The notes: generated from the sequence alone by a model not told the origin. Counted from the stretch's first letter, positions 53,877-63,399 are shown. The stretch is 64,000 bases of DNA from JADJOM01 sp963817435 (GCA_963817435.1 CAWFNY010000001.1:124001-188000), one strand, 5' to 3'. Made by a program: numbers and translations.

Positions 53877-55286
53877 GTGGGAGTCCGCTGGCAACTCCTG
53901 TCTGCCGTCGCTGTGCTTGCGGTGACGATTCTTGGGGTCGAGGCCGCTCGGTGGCGCGCGAGTCGCCCGGTGGACACGCTTAGGTTAATTAGCGCGATCT
54001 ACTTCCTCGCCTACTGCGTCGCGCCCCTCATGTTTGCCGCGAGCGACTTGCGCGTGTTCCGATGGACGGGGTGGGATTGGATCCTCCAATTCGACCCTGC
54101 CGGGACGCAGTGGATCTACGCGGCCCTGCTCGGTCTGCTAAGCTACCTCTGCATCGTGATGGGCTACGGCGTCGCTCGCGTGACCACCGCTACGGGCAGG
54201 CTACGCTCGTGGCCGGCGCCACCCCCTGCCCACGCGGTCTATAGTCGGGCCGTGATTCTAGGCATCGTGGGATCCTGCGCGCTTTTCTGGTATACCGTGA
54301 GCATCGGTGGGCTGGGTCCACTCATCTTCGAAGCGGCAGCGTTCCGGACTCACCCGCCGGTCATCACCAAGTGGGCGTTTCTCAAGAATATCGCACCGCT
54401 TTCAGTGGCGGCGGCGTACGTCATGGCGGGGCTGTCTGCTGAGCGGCCGGTGCGCGGGGCGCTAGTACGGCCTATCGGGGTGGCGTTCCTGCTGATTGCG
54501 CTACTTACGATGTTTCACCGGGCGGCGCGCCTCCCGCTGCTGGCCTTCCTTGTGACCATCCCTTTGGCTCGGGCTCTGCGTCGGCGGCGCGTACCGGTCG
54601 GACTCGTGGCATTCGCCGGGGCGCTATTTGCGGGAATTATCCTGTTCGGGAAGCAGGTCTTCGCGGGTAGGCAGTCCGAGGCCTCCCTGGGAGAAAGTTG
54701 GAGTATTCTCGGGTCCGATCTCAAGTTTGCACTGCAGCGGATCATCGTCGAGGTGGTCTTTCCATTCGTCTCCGGCGGCAACGCCGTGGTCAACGTGCCC
54801 CATCTTGTCCCCTATCGCTGGTTCAGCGATTTCGCCGTCGCTCCGTTCTACCTCATTCCGCAGCGGCTCACGGGGATCGCGCCACCCGCGACTGTATCTG
54901 CAGTGAACACGGCCCTCCTGCACTCTGACGGTACCATCCCAGCCGACGTCGTCACTTTGGGATATTTCAGCTGCGGTTTGTTCGGCGTAATCTGCGTTGC
55001 CTTCCTATATGGGGTATTCGCTTCGATGGTCGATCGGTTGGCCGAACGGGGGATGCCCCCCACCGGCCCCTTCGGGGCCCTGGGCGTGGCATGGATGTTT
55101 TTTGCAGCCTTTGCCTCGCTTTACACGGACCCTCAGATGGTACTTGAAGGCGGATTCTACCTCATCACAGCCACAGTCGTGTTCTACCTCCCGCGACTTG
55201 CGGACCTTGCCTACGATCGATCCGCAGGCGTGAGCGTCGACCGCCAGCAGTCACCATCTCAGGTGGCGGCTCCCCGCCACCCATGA
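53877..55286 (+). CDS. wzy: O-antigen polymerase, Wzy-like
   Basis: A 469-residue multi-pass membrane protein with about ten to twelve hydrophobic helices and a large periplasmic loop near residues 290-350. Low sequence similarity is normal for Wzy; the call rests on topology and on its place between wzx and the glycosyltransferases. It should polymerise flipped repeat units in the periplasm. The start is GTG 53877, 4 bp after the beta-helix gene. Confidence 0.72.
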   Translation: MGVRWQLLSAVAVLAVTILGVEAARWRASRPVDTLRLISAIYFLAYCVAPLMFAASDLRVFRWTGWDWILQFDPAGTQWIYAALLGLLSYLCIVMGYGVARVTTATGRLRSWPAPPPAHAVYSRAVILGIVGSCALFWYTVSIGGLGPLIFEAAAFRTHPPVITKWAFLKNIAPLSVAAAYVMAGLSAERPVRGALVRPIGVAFLLIALLTMFHRAARLPLLAFLVTIPLARALRRRRVPVGLVAFAGALFAGIILFGKQVFAGRQSEASLGESWSILGSDLKFALQRIIVEVVFPFVSGGNAVVNVPHLVPYRWFSDFAVAPFYLIPQRLTGIAPPATVSAVNTALLHSDGTIPADVVTLGYFSCGLFGVICVAFLYGVFASMVDRLAERGMPPTGPFGALGVAWMFFAAFASLYTDPQMVLEGGFYLITATVVFYLPRLADLAYDRSAGVSVDRQQSPSQVAAPRHP

Positions 55287-55296
55287 CTACCTGCGG

Positions 55297-56463
55297 ATGA
55301 ACGTTACCCACATCATCACCGGCCTCTCCACGGGTGGTGCGGAACTGTCTCTCCTGAAATTGCTCGAAGCTTCCCCGGAGCTCCGCGCATCGGGGCGCGT
55401 AATCTCACTGCGTGAAATTGGGACGGTCGGGCCCCGTATTGCCGAGCTTGGCATCTCCGTTGAGGCGCTGGGCGTCCACGGCAGCGTGCCCTCCCTCGGC
55501 GCGTTCCTGCGGTTGCGGCAGTTGATGCGAGCCAACCCTCCGAGCGTATTACAGGGCTGGATGTATCATGGGAATCTGGCCGCTCTGGCGGCTCGCGGCT
55601 GGGCGCCGGGACGCATGCCGGTGGTCTGGAACATCCGGCACTCAGTCTACTCCCTCGCTGCGGAGAAACCACTCACGTCGGTGCTCATTCGTCTCGGTGC
55701 GGCACTCTCCCGGCGGCCGGACCGGATCATCTACAACTCCCGTCTCGCGGCGGCGCAGCACGAAGCGCTCGGCTATGCCGCCGACCGAACCGTCGTCATC
55801 CCCAACGGCTTCGACACTGAGCGGTTCGCCCCAGACGCCCATCATCGGATCGCCGTTCGGGCCGAGCTGGGGCTGACACCGCTCACGCCCCTTGTTGGTC
55901 TGGTGGGCCGCTACCATCCGATGAAGGATCACGCCAACTTCCTCCGCGCTGTCTCGCTGGTACGGCGGGAGTTTCCCGGCGCTCGTTTCGTCATGGCCGG
56001 TTCGAACGTGACGACGGAGAATGCCGAGCTGATGGGACTCGCCCGAACACTCGGCGTCAGCGACGTCGTCTTGCCTGTCGGGGAGGTCGCCAACACCGCC
56101 CGACTCATGGCGGCATTCGACCTCCTGTGTCTGGCCTCGTCCAGCGAGGGATTCCCTAACGTGGTCGGTGAAGCCATGGCTTGCGCGGTGCCGTGTGTCG
56201 CCACGGATGTCGGTGACACCGCCTGGCTCGTGGGTGAGACCGGCATCGTGGTGCCGCCACGGAATGCTGAAGCACTCGGCGCGGGCTTGAGGTCTCTGCT
56301 CCAGGAATCGGCTGCTGTCCGCGCCGAGCTTGGCCGAAAGGCGCGCAGGCGCATTGAAGCGTACTTCACCCTCCCTGCCATCACTCGCCTGTATGTTGAT
56401 CTCTACACCGAGCTCGCTGCTTCATCCGGACCGCGACGAACCTACGAGAGGGCACGACGTTGA
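55297..56463 (+). CDS. GT4-family glycosyltransferase
   Basis: A 388-residue GT-B enzyme, distinct from the other two. 'HIITGLSTGGAELSLLKLLE' at the N-terminus, 'GLVGRYHPMKDHANFLRAVS' and 'ASSSEGFPNVVGEAMACAVP' at the donor site. It begins 10 bp after wzy. A 157-bp gap to the next gene follows, with no clear feature in it. Confidence 0.88.
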   Translation: MNVTHIITGLSTGGAELSLLKLLEASPELRASGRVISLREIGTVGPRIAELGISVEALGVHGSVPSLGAFLRLRQLMRANPPSVLQGWMYHGNLAALAARGWAPGRMPVVWNIRHSVYSLAAEKPLTSVLIRLGAALSRRPDRIIYNSRLAAAQHEALGYAADRTVVIPNGFDTERFAPDAHHRIAVRAELGLTPLTPLVGLVGRYHPMKDHANFLRAVSLVRREFPGARFVMAGSNVTTENAELMGLARTLGVSDVVLPVGEVANTARLMAAFDLLCLASSSEGFPNVVGEAMACAVPCVATDVGDTAWLVGETGIVVPPRNAEALGAGLRSLLQESAAVRAELGRKARRRIEAYFTLPAITRLYVDLYTELAASSGPRRTYERARR

Positions 56464-56620
56464 ATCCATCTAGGTTAGACCTCAGGGGCAAGATGGCCCC
56501 GTTACGGGTTCCCCTCGCGAATGGGTCGTGGCACTGTCCCCAGTCGTCCGCCAAATCGCCGGACGCGGCCCCGGTCGTGTCTGAGGCACATCTCGCCATC
56601 CCGCCGTGCTGACTTCAGGT

Positions 56621-57754
56621 ATGCCACGCACCCGTCCAACCATCTTGTATCTGGTGACGGAGGACTGGTATTTCGTGTCCCATCGTCTCGCGCTCGCGAC
56701 GGCGGCGGTGAGGGCAGGCTATAGGGTCGTCGTCGCCTGCCGTGTGCAGGCGCACGGGTCGGTGATCAGCGCGGCCGGCTGCGAGGTGATACCAGTGGGG
56801 CTCCGAAGGGAAGGGCGCTCCCCACTCGGCGAAATCAGGGCTATTCTGGAATTGGTGAGATTGTATCGTTCGGTCCGACCGTCGCTCGTGCATCATGTCG
56901 CGCTCAAACCGGTGCTATACGGTTCACTTGCCGCTCGGCTGGGCGGCCATCCCAGAGTGGTGAACGCCCTCGCGGGCCTCGGATTCGTCTTCACCGGTAC
57001 GACACGGCGTGCTCGCTTTCTTCGCCCTTGGGTGCAATTCGCATTCCGGGTCTTGCTCGCGCCGGCTGGGAGTATTGTCCTGTTCCAGAATCCGGATGAC
57101 CGTGATCTGCTTGTCTCTCGCGGCTTGGTGCCGGCGGAGCAGACGGCGCTGATTCGCGGCTCCGGGGTGGACTTGGCCCGGTTCCGGGTCATGCCGGAGC
57201 CTGACGGCGTGCCCATAGTCCTGCTCCCCGCTCGCATGCTTTGGGACAAGGGCGTGGGCGAGTTCGTCGACGCTGCCAGGCAGCTATGTACCGAGGGTAT
57301 CGTCGCGCGCTTTGTATTGGTGGGAGGGGAGGATCCGGCGAATCCTGCGGCCATTCCGCGTGCACAACTGGAGGCTTGGCAGAGGAACGGGGTGGTTGAG
57401 TGGTGGAACCATCAGGAGGACATGCCCGCGGTCCTCGCTCGGGCGAGCATTGTGTGCCTCCCCTCCTACCGTGAAGGACTCCCGAAGTCGCTGCTGGAGG
57501 CCGCCGCTGTGGGCCGTGCCCTGGTCACGACCGATGTCCCCGGATGCAAAGAGGTTGTGGTGCAGAGCGTCAACGGTCTCCTTGTACCTGCGCGGGACGC
57601 GATTAAGCTCGCGACTGCATTGCGCGAGCTACTGCTGGATCCCGAGCGCCGGCGCTCCATGGGGGCTGCGGCCCGAGCGGTCGCAGAGAAGGAGTTCAGC
57701 ACCGACCGCGTGATTCACGAAACGCTTGCCCTTTATCGGAATCTCCTCGGATGA
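56621..57754 (+). CDS. GT4-family glycosyltransferase, PglA/WbpX-like type
   Basis: A 377-residue enzyme starting at ATG 56621 (GTG 56606 is also in frame). 'ILYLVTEDWYFVSHRLALAT' and 'GGHPRVVNALAGLGFVFTGT' characterise the PglA-like subgroup, members of which transfer N-acetylhexosamines; 'LLPARMLWDKGVGEFVDAAR' and 'SYREGLPKSLLEAAAVGRAL' form the donor site. It overlaps the WbpV-like gene by 4 bases and is therefore likely to act early on the lipid-linked unit. Confidence 0.85.
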   Translation: MPRTRPTILYLVTEDWYFVSHRLALATAAVRAGYRVVVACRVQAHGSVISAAGCEVIPVGLRREGRSPLGEIRAILELVRLYRSVRPSLVHHVALKPVLYGSLAARLGGHPRVVNALAGLGFVFTGTTRRARFLRPWVQFAFRVLLAPAGSIVLFQNPDDRDLLVSRGLVPAEQTALIRGSGVDLARFRVMPEPDGVPIVLLPARMLWDKGVGEFVDAARQLCTEGIVARFVLVGGEDPANPAAIPRAQLEAWQRNGVVEWWNHQEDMPAVLARASIVCLPSYREGLPKSLLEAAAVGRALVTTDVPGCKEVVVQSVNGLLVPARDAIKLATALRELLLDPERRRSMGAAARAVAEKEFSTDRVIHETLALYRNLLG

Positions 57755-58662
57755 GACTGGTGGTGACCGGTGCGAGCGGTTTCGTCGGCTCCGTCATGTG
57801 CCGCTCTGCCGAGGCTGAGGGACACGACGTGGTGCGGGTCGTCCGCCGCGCCGCATCGGGCTCGCCAGGGCTGGCAGTCATCGGCGAAATTGGCGGTCGG
57901 ACCGACTGGCGGGGTGTGCTGGACGGCGCCGATGTCGTCGTTCACCTCGCAGCCCGAGTCCATGTGCTGCGTGAATCTGAGAGTGATCCCCTTAAGGCGT
58001 TCCGTGCCGTGAACGTGGAGGGGTCTAGGCGTCTGGCCGAAGCGGCCGCGGCGGGCGGTGTGCGCCGGATGATCCTAGTAAGCAGCATCAAGGCAGTGGA
58101 TCACCCCTCGCCTCGTGATCCCTATGCCCGGTCGAAACTGGAGGCGGAACTGACGGTGCGGGAGGTGAGTGAGCGTTCTGGTCTCGAGTTGGTGATCGTC
58201 CGACCCCCCTTAGTACACGGACCGGGAGTAGGGGGAAATTTGTACCGCTTAATGACTCTAATCCGGCTGGGTATACCACTTCCGCTTGGAGGGGTACGGA
58301 ATCTCCGGAGCCTGGTTGGTGTGCAGAACCTTGCTGCAATGCTGCTTCGCGCCGCTTCCGTGCCACAGGCCGCTGGCCGGACGCTGCTGGTGGCGGATCA
58401 ACCGGCACTCTCGACACCAGCCTTGGTGAGGCTGCTCGCGGAATGCATGGGCCGTCCGTCGCGGCTAGTCTTTCTGCCTTCCGCCGCGCTTACCACCTTG
58501 GGGCGCCTCATGGGGCGGGCGGCAGAGGTTGAGCGGCTTGTCGGATCGCTTGAGGTTGACGACCAGGATTCCCGACTCCTGCTCGACTGGAAACCTCCGA
58601 GGACTCTGGAGGAAGGAATTCGCGACATGGTGAGCGCGTTCGACCGGCAGCGAGCGCGATGA
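57751..58662 (+). CDS. NAD-dependent epimerase/reductase, WbpV-like
   Basis: A 303-residue extended SDR. 'VVTGASGFVGSVMCRSAEAE' binds NAD(P); 'VHLAARVHV', 'VSSIKAVDHP' and 'DPYARSKLEAELTVREV' give the Ser-Tyr-Lys site. In Pseudomonas WbpV reduces the 4-keto intermediate made by WbpM to UDP-N-acetylquinovosamine; the pairing here with a WbpL-like transferase and, later, a WbpM-like dehydratase supports that reading. It overlaps both neighbours by 4 bases. Confidence 0.78.
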   Translation: MRLVVTGASGFVGSVMCRSAEAEGHDVVRVVRRAASGSPGLAVIGEIGGRTDWRGVLDGADVVVHLAARVHVLRESESDPLKAFRAVNVEGSRRLAEAAAAGGVRRMILVSSIKAVDHPSPRDPYARSKLEAELTVREVSERSGLELVIVRPPLVHGPGVGGNLYRLMTLIRLGIPLPLGGVRNLRSLVGVQNLAAMLLRAASVPQAAGRTLLVADQPALSTPALVRLLAECMGRPSRLVFLPSAALTTLGRLMGRAAEVERLVGSLEVDDQDSRLLLDWKPPRTLEEGIRDMVSAFDRQRAR

Positions 58663-59690
58663 GTCCGTTGACAGCAGGGCCCGCGGTCGCTGCCGGGGTG
58701 ACGGCGCTTCTCCTTAGGATCGTCGAGCGATATGCGAGGGCGCTTGGCCTGATGGATGTGCCCAACGAGCGCAGCTCCCACTCCCGTCCAACCCCTCGAG
58801 GTGGTGGGATCGCGATCGTGGTCGGCGCATTGATGGGCCTGGGCGTATCCGGCTTGATGCAGGGAGCGAGGATCTCCCCCGCCGGTGTCGCGATACTGAC
58901 TGCGGCCAGCTCGGTCGCACTTGTCAGTCTGATTGACGACCTGCGCTCGCTTTCCCCGGTGCTACGCTTGGTGACCCACCTCGCCGCGGCCATTGCGGTC
59001 CTCCATTGGCTGCCGCTGCCGATGGCGGTCGATGTCCCCGGTGTCGGCCCCGTGACGATCGGGCATGCCGCTACTGTGCTCGCATTCCTCTGGATTGTGG
59101 CCGTTACTAATATCTACAATTTCATGGACGGCATCGACGGACTCGCCGGCGGCCAGGGGTTGGTAGCGGGTACGCTATGGGGCTCGGCGGGTCTGATCGC
59201 TGGTGACTGGTTTCTCGCTTGCATCGGCTTTGCAATCGCGGCAAGCTGCGCCATTTTCCTTGTGCGCAACTGGGCCCCGGCGACGATTTTCATGGGTGAT
59301 GCCGGGAGTGCGTTCCTGGGGTTCATCTTTGCGGTGCTGCCCCTGCTGGCCTCGAGGGGGGCACTTGGAGCCCGTGCCTGGCCGTTTGGAGTGTTCGTGC
59401 TGTGGCTGTTTCTCTTTGACGCTACGCTGACGCTGGCGCGGCGACTGGGGCGGGGAGAGAATCTGTTCCGAGCGCACCGGGATCATCTCTACCAGCGCCT
59501 GGCAGTGGGAGAAGTGACGCACGCCCGGGTGAGCCGGCTGTACATCGCCCTGGCCGCCGTTGTCGGGCTGAATGGGCTCGCGTGGGTGCTCGGACGGTGG
59601 CCAGGTTGGCTGGGGGTGTCGTCCGCTGTTGCTGCGGCAGTGACACTTGCTGGTGTTGTACGACACCGGGATCGGATCGACACGGCATGA
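58659..59690 (+). CDS. undecaprenyl-phosphate sugar-1-phosphate transferase, WbpL/WecA-like
   Basis: A 343-residue polytopic membrane enzyme of the MraY/WecA family that starts the lipid-linked oligosaccharide on undecaprenyl phosphate. Conserved cytosolic motifs are visible: 'DVPNERSSHSRPTPRGGGIA', 'LIDDLRSLSP', 'NIYNFMDGIDGLAGGQG', 'TIFMGDAGSAFLGF' and the C-terminal 'AHRDHLYQRL'. The last motif and position after a WbpV-like gene favour WbpL rather than WecA. Confidence 0.88.
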   Translation: MSPLTAGPAVAAGVTALLLRIVERYARALGLMDVPNERSSHSRPTPRGGGIAIVVGALMGLGVSGLMQGARISPAGVAILTAASSVALVSLIDDLRSLSPVLRLVTHLAAAIAVLHWLPLPMAVDVPGVGPVTIGHAATVLAFLWIVAVTNIYNFMDGIDGLAGGQGLVAGTLWGSAGLIAGDWFLACIGFAIAASCAIFLVRNWAPATIFMGDAGSAFLGFIFAVLPLLASRGALGARAWPFGVFVLWLFLFDATLTLARRLGRGENLFRAHRDHLYQRLAVGEVTHARVSRLYIALAAVVGLNGLAWVLGRWPGWLGVSSAVAAAVTLAGVVRHRDRIDTA

Positions 59691-59742
59691 GTCTTCTCGA
59701 AGGCGGTGAGCGGCTTTCCGCCGCTAAGGTGACGATGGCCCG

Positions 59743-60795
59743 ATGACCGATTCGCCTCTGCTGCCCACCGAACGGCCGGCCATGCTGCCGCTCGCCAATG
59801 CGATATTGCGGCAACGTCGCCTAGTGCTCGGACTGCCCGCTACCCTGGCCGTGGTGGTGGTCGTGGTCGGTCTCGCGCTGCCCCGTTCGTACACTGCGGT
59901 CGCATCTTTCGCGCCCCAGAGCAACGGAGGCAGTCTTTCCTCCCTGACTGGGCTTGCGGCACAATTCGGGATTGCGGTTCCGACCGACGACCCCGCAAAC
60001 TCCCCTGAGTTCTACGCTGACCTGCTTCACTCCGCGCAATTGCGGCGGCAGATGGTTGACTCTAGCTACACTTATGCCGATGGCGCCGACACTGTTCGGG
60101 CGACCCTGGTGCAGGTTTACGATATCGCCGAATCGAGTCCGGAGCGCAGCAGGGAGACTGCGGTAAAGCGGTTGGGCCAGCACATGCAGATCACTAGCGA
60201 TATGAAGACCGGGGTAGTCACTGTGGCGGTTGAGGCCCCTGCGGCGGATCTCGCGGAGCAACTCGTCCGTTACGCGCTGGATCTTGTGAACGAATTTAAC
60301 CTGCGTACCCGGCAGACGCGGGCGATGGCTGAGCGGCGGTTCGTCGAGGCGCGGGCTGATGAGGCGCAAGGTGCGCTCCGCGATGCGGAGAATCGGCTGC
60401 AGGACTTTCTCACCGCTAACCGCACCTTCGAGAATGCGCCCCAACTGCAGTTTCAACACGACCGTCTGCAGCGCGACGTGGGAATGCGGCAGGACGTCTA
60501 CACCAAGCTAACTCAGGCTTACGAGCAAGCGCGCATCGATGAGGTGCGCAACACACCTGTGATCACGGTTGTCGAGGCACCGATTCGGCCGGTGCGCCCC
60601 GATAGTCGCCAACTGGCGCTCAAGGCGCTCCTGGCGTTGTGCATCGGGGGCGGCCTCGGTGTATTGATCGCGGTCTTCCGCCAGGCCGTGGTTCGGACCA
60701 GCGATGAGTCGCCGGACCAATATGCGGAATTCGTGCAGTTGCGCTCCGAGCTGGCCGCGGAGCTGAAACGTCCCTGGAGGCTGTTCCGATCCTGA
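59743..60795 (+). CDS. wzz: chain-length determinant protein, Wzz-like
   Basis: A 350-residue inner-membrane protein with two helices (about 28-50 and 285-305) flanking a periplasmic coiled-coil domain. The proline-rich segment 'VVEAPIRPVRPDSRQL' precedes the second helix, as in Wzz/polysaccharide co-polymerases, and the tail shows no Walker motifs, so it has no tyrosine-kinase domain. It sets the modal length of the polymer made by Wzy. Confidence 0.85.
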   Translation: MTDSPLLPTERPAMLPLANAILRQRRLVLGLPATLAVVVVVVGLALPRSYTAVASFAPQSNGGSLSSLTGLAAQFGIAVPTDDPANSPEFYADLLHSAQLRRQMVDSSYTYADGADTVRATLVQVYDIAESSPERSRETAVKRLGQHMQITSDMKTGVVTVAVEAPAADLAEQLVRYALDLVNEFNLRTRQTRAMAERRFVEARADEAQGALRDAENRLQDFLTANRTFENAPQLQFQHDRLQRDVGMRQDVYTKLTQAYEQARIDEVRNTPVITVVEAPIRPVRPDSRQLALKALLALCIGGGLGVLIAVFRQAVVRTSDESPDQYAEFVQLRSELAAELKRPWRLFRS

Positions 60796-60811
60796 TCCAA
60801 CGGAGAGTGGC

Positions 60812-61765
60812 ATGACGCGGTATCTCGTGACCGGCGGCGCCGGGTTTATCGGTTCGAATGTGGTCTCCGCACTCCTCGCTCGTGGCGACGCCGTGCGTGT
60901 GCTCGACAACTTCTCCACTGGCCTCCGCGCGAACCTGCCAGCGCTCGAAGGCGCTGAGGTGCTCGAGGGGGACATCCGGAGCTACCATATCGTCCAGGAA
61001 GCGGTCGAAGGCGTGGATTTCGTACTGCACCAGGCGGCGCTTCCCTCTGTGCCGCGCTCGGTGCGTGACCCAATCACCTCGAACGATGTCAACGTCGTTG
61101 GCACCCTCAACCTGCTGACGGCAGCTCGCGATGCAGGAGTCAAACGGCTGGTCTACGCGGGTAGCTCGTCAGTGTACGGGAGGACGCCCGGTCTTCCCAA
61201 ACGGGAATCCATGGAGGCCAGCCCTGTGTCTCCATACGCAGTAAGCAAGCTTGCGGGCGAGCAATACTGCCGCTCGTTTACCGAACTCTACGGCTTCGAA
61301 ACGGTGATTCTTCGCTACTTCAACGTCTTTGGTCCGCGACAGAATCCCAAGTCGGAGTATGCGGCCGTTGTCCCCAAGTTTATTCACTTGGTGCTGAGTC
61401 ATTCACGCCCCACGATTAATGGTGACGGCTCTCAAACGCGCGACTTCACGTACGTAGAAAACGTCGTTCAGGCGAACCTTCTCGCTTGTGAGCGGGAAGG
61501 GGTGGCGGGCAAGGTGTTCAACATTGCGACGGGCCAGCAGGTGGCGCTGATCGACATGCTGCGCACTGTCGAGCGGATTACGGGCATCGAGGTGGTGCCC
61601 GAGTTTCGCCCGCGTCGCATGGGGGATGTCGAGCATTCACTCGCCGCGATCGATGAGGCTCGGCGGGTGCTCGGCTATGAACCGACGGTTACGCTCGAGG
61701 AGGGGCTCCGGCGCACAGTACAAGCTGTCCGGGATAGCCTTCTCGAGGGTGCCGTCGCCAGCTGA
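60812..61765 (+). CDS. UDP-sugar 4-epimerase (GalE/WbpP-like)
   Basis: A 317-residue extended SDR. 'YLVTGGAGFIGSNVVSALLA' binds NAD; the active site is 'YAGSSSVYG' and 'SPYAVSKLAGEQYC'. 'LHQAALPSVPRSVRDP' is the signature of WbpP-type enzymes that prefer N-acetylated substrates. It would supply UDP-GalNAc or its uronic acid from the GlcNAc form. GGAG precedes the ATG. It converges on gmhA with only 6 bp between stops. Confidence 0.85.
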   Translation: MTRYLVTGGAGFIGSNVVSALLARGDAVRVLDNFSTGLRANLPALEGAEVLEGDIRSYHIVQEAVEGVDFVLHQAALPSVPRSVRDPITSNDVNVVGTLNLLTAARDAGVKRLVYAGSSSVYGRTPGLPKRESMEASPVSPYAVSKLAGEQYCRSFTELYGFETVILRYFNVFGPRQNPKSEYAAVVPKFIHLVLSHSRPTINGDGSQTRDFTYVENVVQANLLACEREGVAGKVFNIATGQQVALIDMLRTVERITGIEVVPEFRPRRMGDVEHSLAAIDEARRVLGYEPTVTLEEGLRRTVQAVRDSLLEGAVAS

Positions 61766-61771
61766 CCGGAC

Positions 61772-62371
61772 TCAGTTCGCCGAAAACACCGCCCGCTCCA
61801 CCAGCGCGCACAGGATGTGCCCCACGGCGATATGGGTCTCCTGGATGTGCTGGGTATCCGCGCTGGGCACCTTCACTGTCACATCCGCGATCGGCGCGGC
61901 CTTGCCGCCCGATTCTCCGGTGAGCGCCACCGTGGCGAGGCCGTCGCGCTTCGCCCGCGCGAGTGCCCGCAGCACGTTGGCCGAGTTGCCGCTCGTGGTG
62001 ATCCCGATCAGCACGTCCCCCCGCCGGCCCAGCGCCTCCACCTGGCGCTCGAACACCTGCTCGAAGCCGAAGTCGTTCGCATTCGCGGTGAGGAACGAGG
62101 TGTCGGTGGTCAGCGCGATCGCGCCCAGCGCCGCCCGGGGCCGGTCGTGATTGAGGGCGCTCACGAATTCCGCCGCGATGTGCTGGCAGTCCGCCGCACT
62201 CCCGCCGTTGCCGCACAGCAGGACCTTGCCGCCGCTCCGGAAGGAGGCGATGAGCAGCTCGGCCGCCGCCGTGATCGCGGGCGTGCACGCCGCGATCGCC
62301 GCCCGCTTCACCGCCGCGCTGGTTTCGAGGTGCTGCCGGATGAAGTCGCGGTCCGCTGCCGTGTCAGCCAT
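61772..62371 (-). CDS. gmhA: sedoheptulose-7-phosphate isomerase
   Basis: A 199-residue SIS-domain isomerase that makes D-glycero-D-manno-heptose 7-phosphate, the first step of inner-core heptose synthesis. 'GGKVLLCGNGGSAADCQHIA' holds the SIS fold and metal-site residues; 'FLTANANDFGFEQVFERQVE', 'GITTSGNSANVLRAL' and 'QHIQETHIAVGHILCALVE' are family landmarks. It overlaps gmhB by 8 bases and is the second gene of that minus-strand pair. Confidence 0.93.
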   Translation of the reverse strand: MADTAADRDFIRQHLETSAAVKRAAIAACTPAITAAAELLIASFRSGGKVLLCGNGGSAADCQHIAAEFVSALNHDRPRAALGAIALTTDTSFLTANANDFGFEQVFERQVEALGRRGDVLIGITTSGNSANVLRALARAKRDGLATVALTGESGGKAAPIADVTVKVPSADTQHIQETHIAVGHILCALVERAVFSAN

Positions 62372-63305
62372 GGAGAGGCGCTCCGCCGCCGTGAACGAGA
62401 TGGGGCCTGCCGAGACCCGCGGGATGGGCGCAGATCCGCGCCAGCTCCCGGAGGTCCTCCACCAGATAATCGGCCGGTGGGCCGCCGGAACTGAGGGTCG
62501 CGCGCCCCTCCCCGGTGAGCATCAGGAAGGTCGGCGCGCCGAGCCGCCGGCCAAGGCCGAGATCGGAATCCTTGTCCCCCGCCACCAGCACCCTCCCGAG
62601 ATCGATGCCGAGCTGCCGCTCGGCCTGGCGGGCGAGGCCGTCGGCGGGCTTCCGGCAGTCGCAGCCGAGGTCGGGGTGATGGGGGCAACTGAAGATGCCG
62701 GCGAGCTGCACGCCCTTCTCGAGGAGCAGGGCACGGAGCCGGGCGTGCACCGCCTCGAGCTCCACCGGTCTGATACGTCCCAATGCGACGCCGCTCTGGT
62801 TGGTGACGACGACGAGGCGCATGCCGAGCGCCATGAGCCCCCGCAGCCCCTCGGCGGCGCCCGGCAGCAGGGCGACGCCATCGGGGTCGGAGAGGTAGTG
62901 GCGGTCCTCGATGATCGTCCCGTCGCGATCGAGCAGGGCGGTCGTCGGGCGGGCGGCGCCGGGCCACTCGAGGCGCCACGCTGGCGCTTGACCAAGCAGC
63001 TCGGCGGTGCCGTGGACGGCGAGCGCCGCGGGAGCCGGGCGACCGGGCGGATGCAGCGCCACCGTCGTGCCGGGACGGGCGCGCGCCGCTGCCAGGAGCG
63101 CGGCAAGGTTCAGCGACTCCCATCCGGAGGCGTCGGTCAGCAGCAGGTGGAGATCTGCGTCCCCGGCAGCCGCGAGGCGTGACGGATCGAGCCCAGCGGC
63201 GTTCAGGCGGGTGCGGAGGGTGGGATCGGTGTCCGGGAGGCGTGCCGTTCCCGGGGCAAACAGTACGGCGACAGCGGCCGTCGGTCGCGGCATCTGGACT
63301 CCCAT
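62364..63305 (-). CDS. gmhB: GmhB-type heptose-bisphosphate phosphatase with N-terminal extension
   Basis: A 313-residue protein. Residues about 110-285 are a HAD phosphatase with 'LLDRDGTIIEDRHYLSDPDG' (nucleophile DxD), 'VVVTNQSGVALGRIRP' and the zinc-binding 'CPHHPDLGCDCRKP' of GmhB, which removes the C7 phosphate of heptose 1,7-bisphosphate. The first about 105 residues are not part of normal GmhB (about 180-190 residues) and show no family I recognise; they may be a worn nucleotidyltransferase-like domain. ATG 63305 follows GGGGGGT; ATG 63293 is an alternative. Confidence 0.83.
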   Translation of the reverse strand: MGVQMPRPTAAVAVLFAPGTARLPDTDPTLRTRLNAAGLDPSRLAAAGDADLHLLLTDASGWESLNLAALLAAARARPGTTVALHPPGRPAPAALAVHGTAELLGQAPAWRLEWPGAARPTTALLDRDGTIIEDRHYLSDPDGVALLPGAAEGLRGLMALGMRLVVVTNQSGVALGRIRPVELEAVHARLRALLLEKGVQLAGIFSCPHHPDLGCDCRKPADGLARQAERQLGIDLGRVLVAGDKDSDLGLGRRLGAPTFLMLTGEGRATLSSGGPPADYLVEDLRELARICAHPAGLGRPHLVHGGGAPLHG

Positions 63306-63371
63306 GACCCCCCGGGGGCGGAAGGCAGACGAAGCATATCGAGGGACTGTAACTCTCGCAATGACTTCCGG

Positions 63372-63399
63372 TTGACTCCCCGGGTGGGGGTGGTACATT
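63372..63399 (+). promoter_or_regulatory. promoter for the WbpM/CapD-like gene
   Basis: TTGACT (63372-63377) and TACATT (63394-63399) are separated by 16 bp, giving a leader of about 44 nt to the ATG at 63450. It lies in the 144-bp gap divergent from gmhB. Confidence 0.6.
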
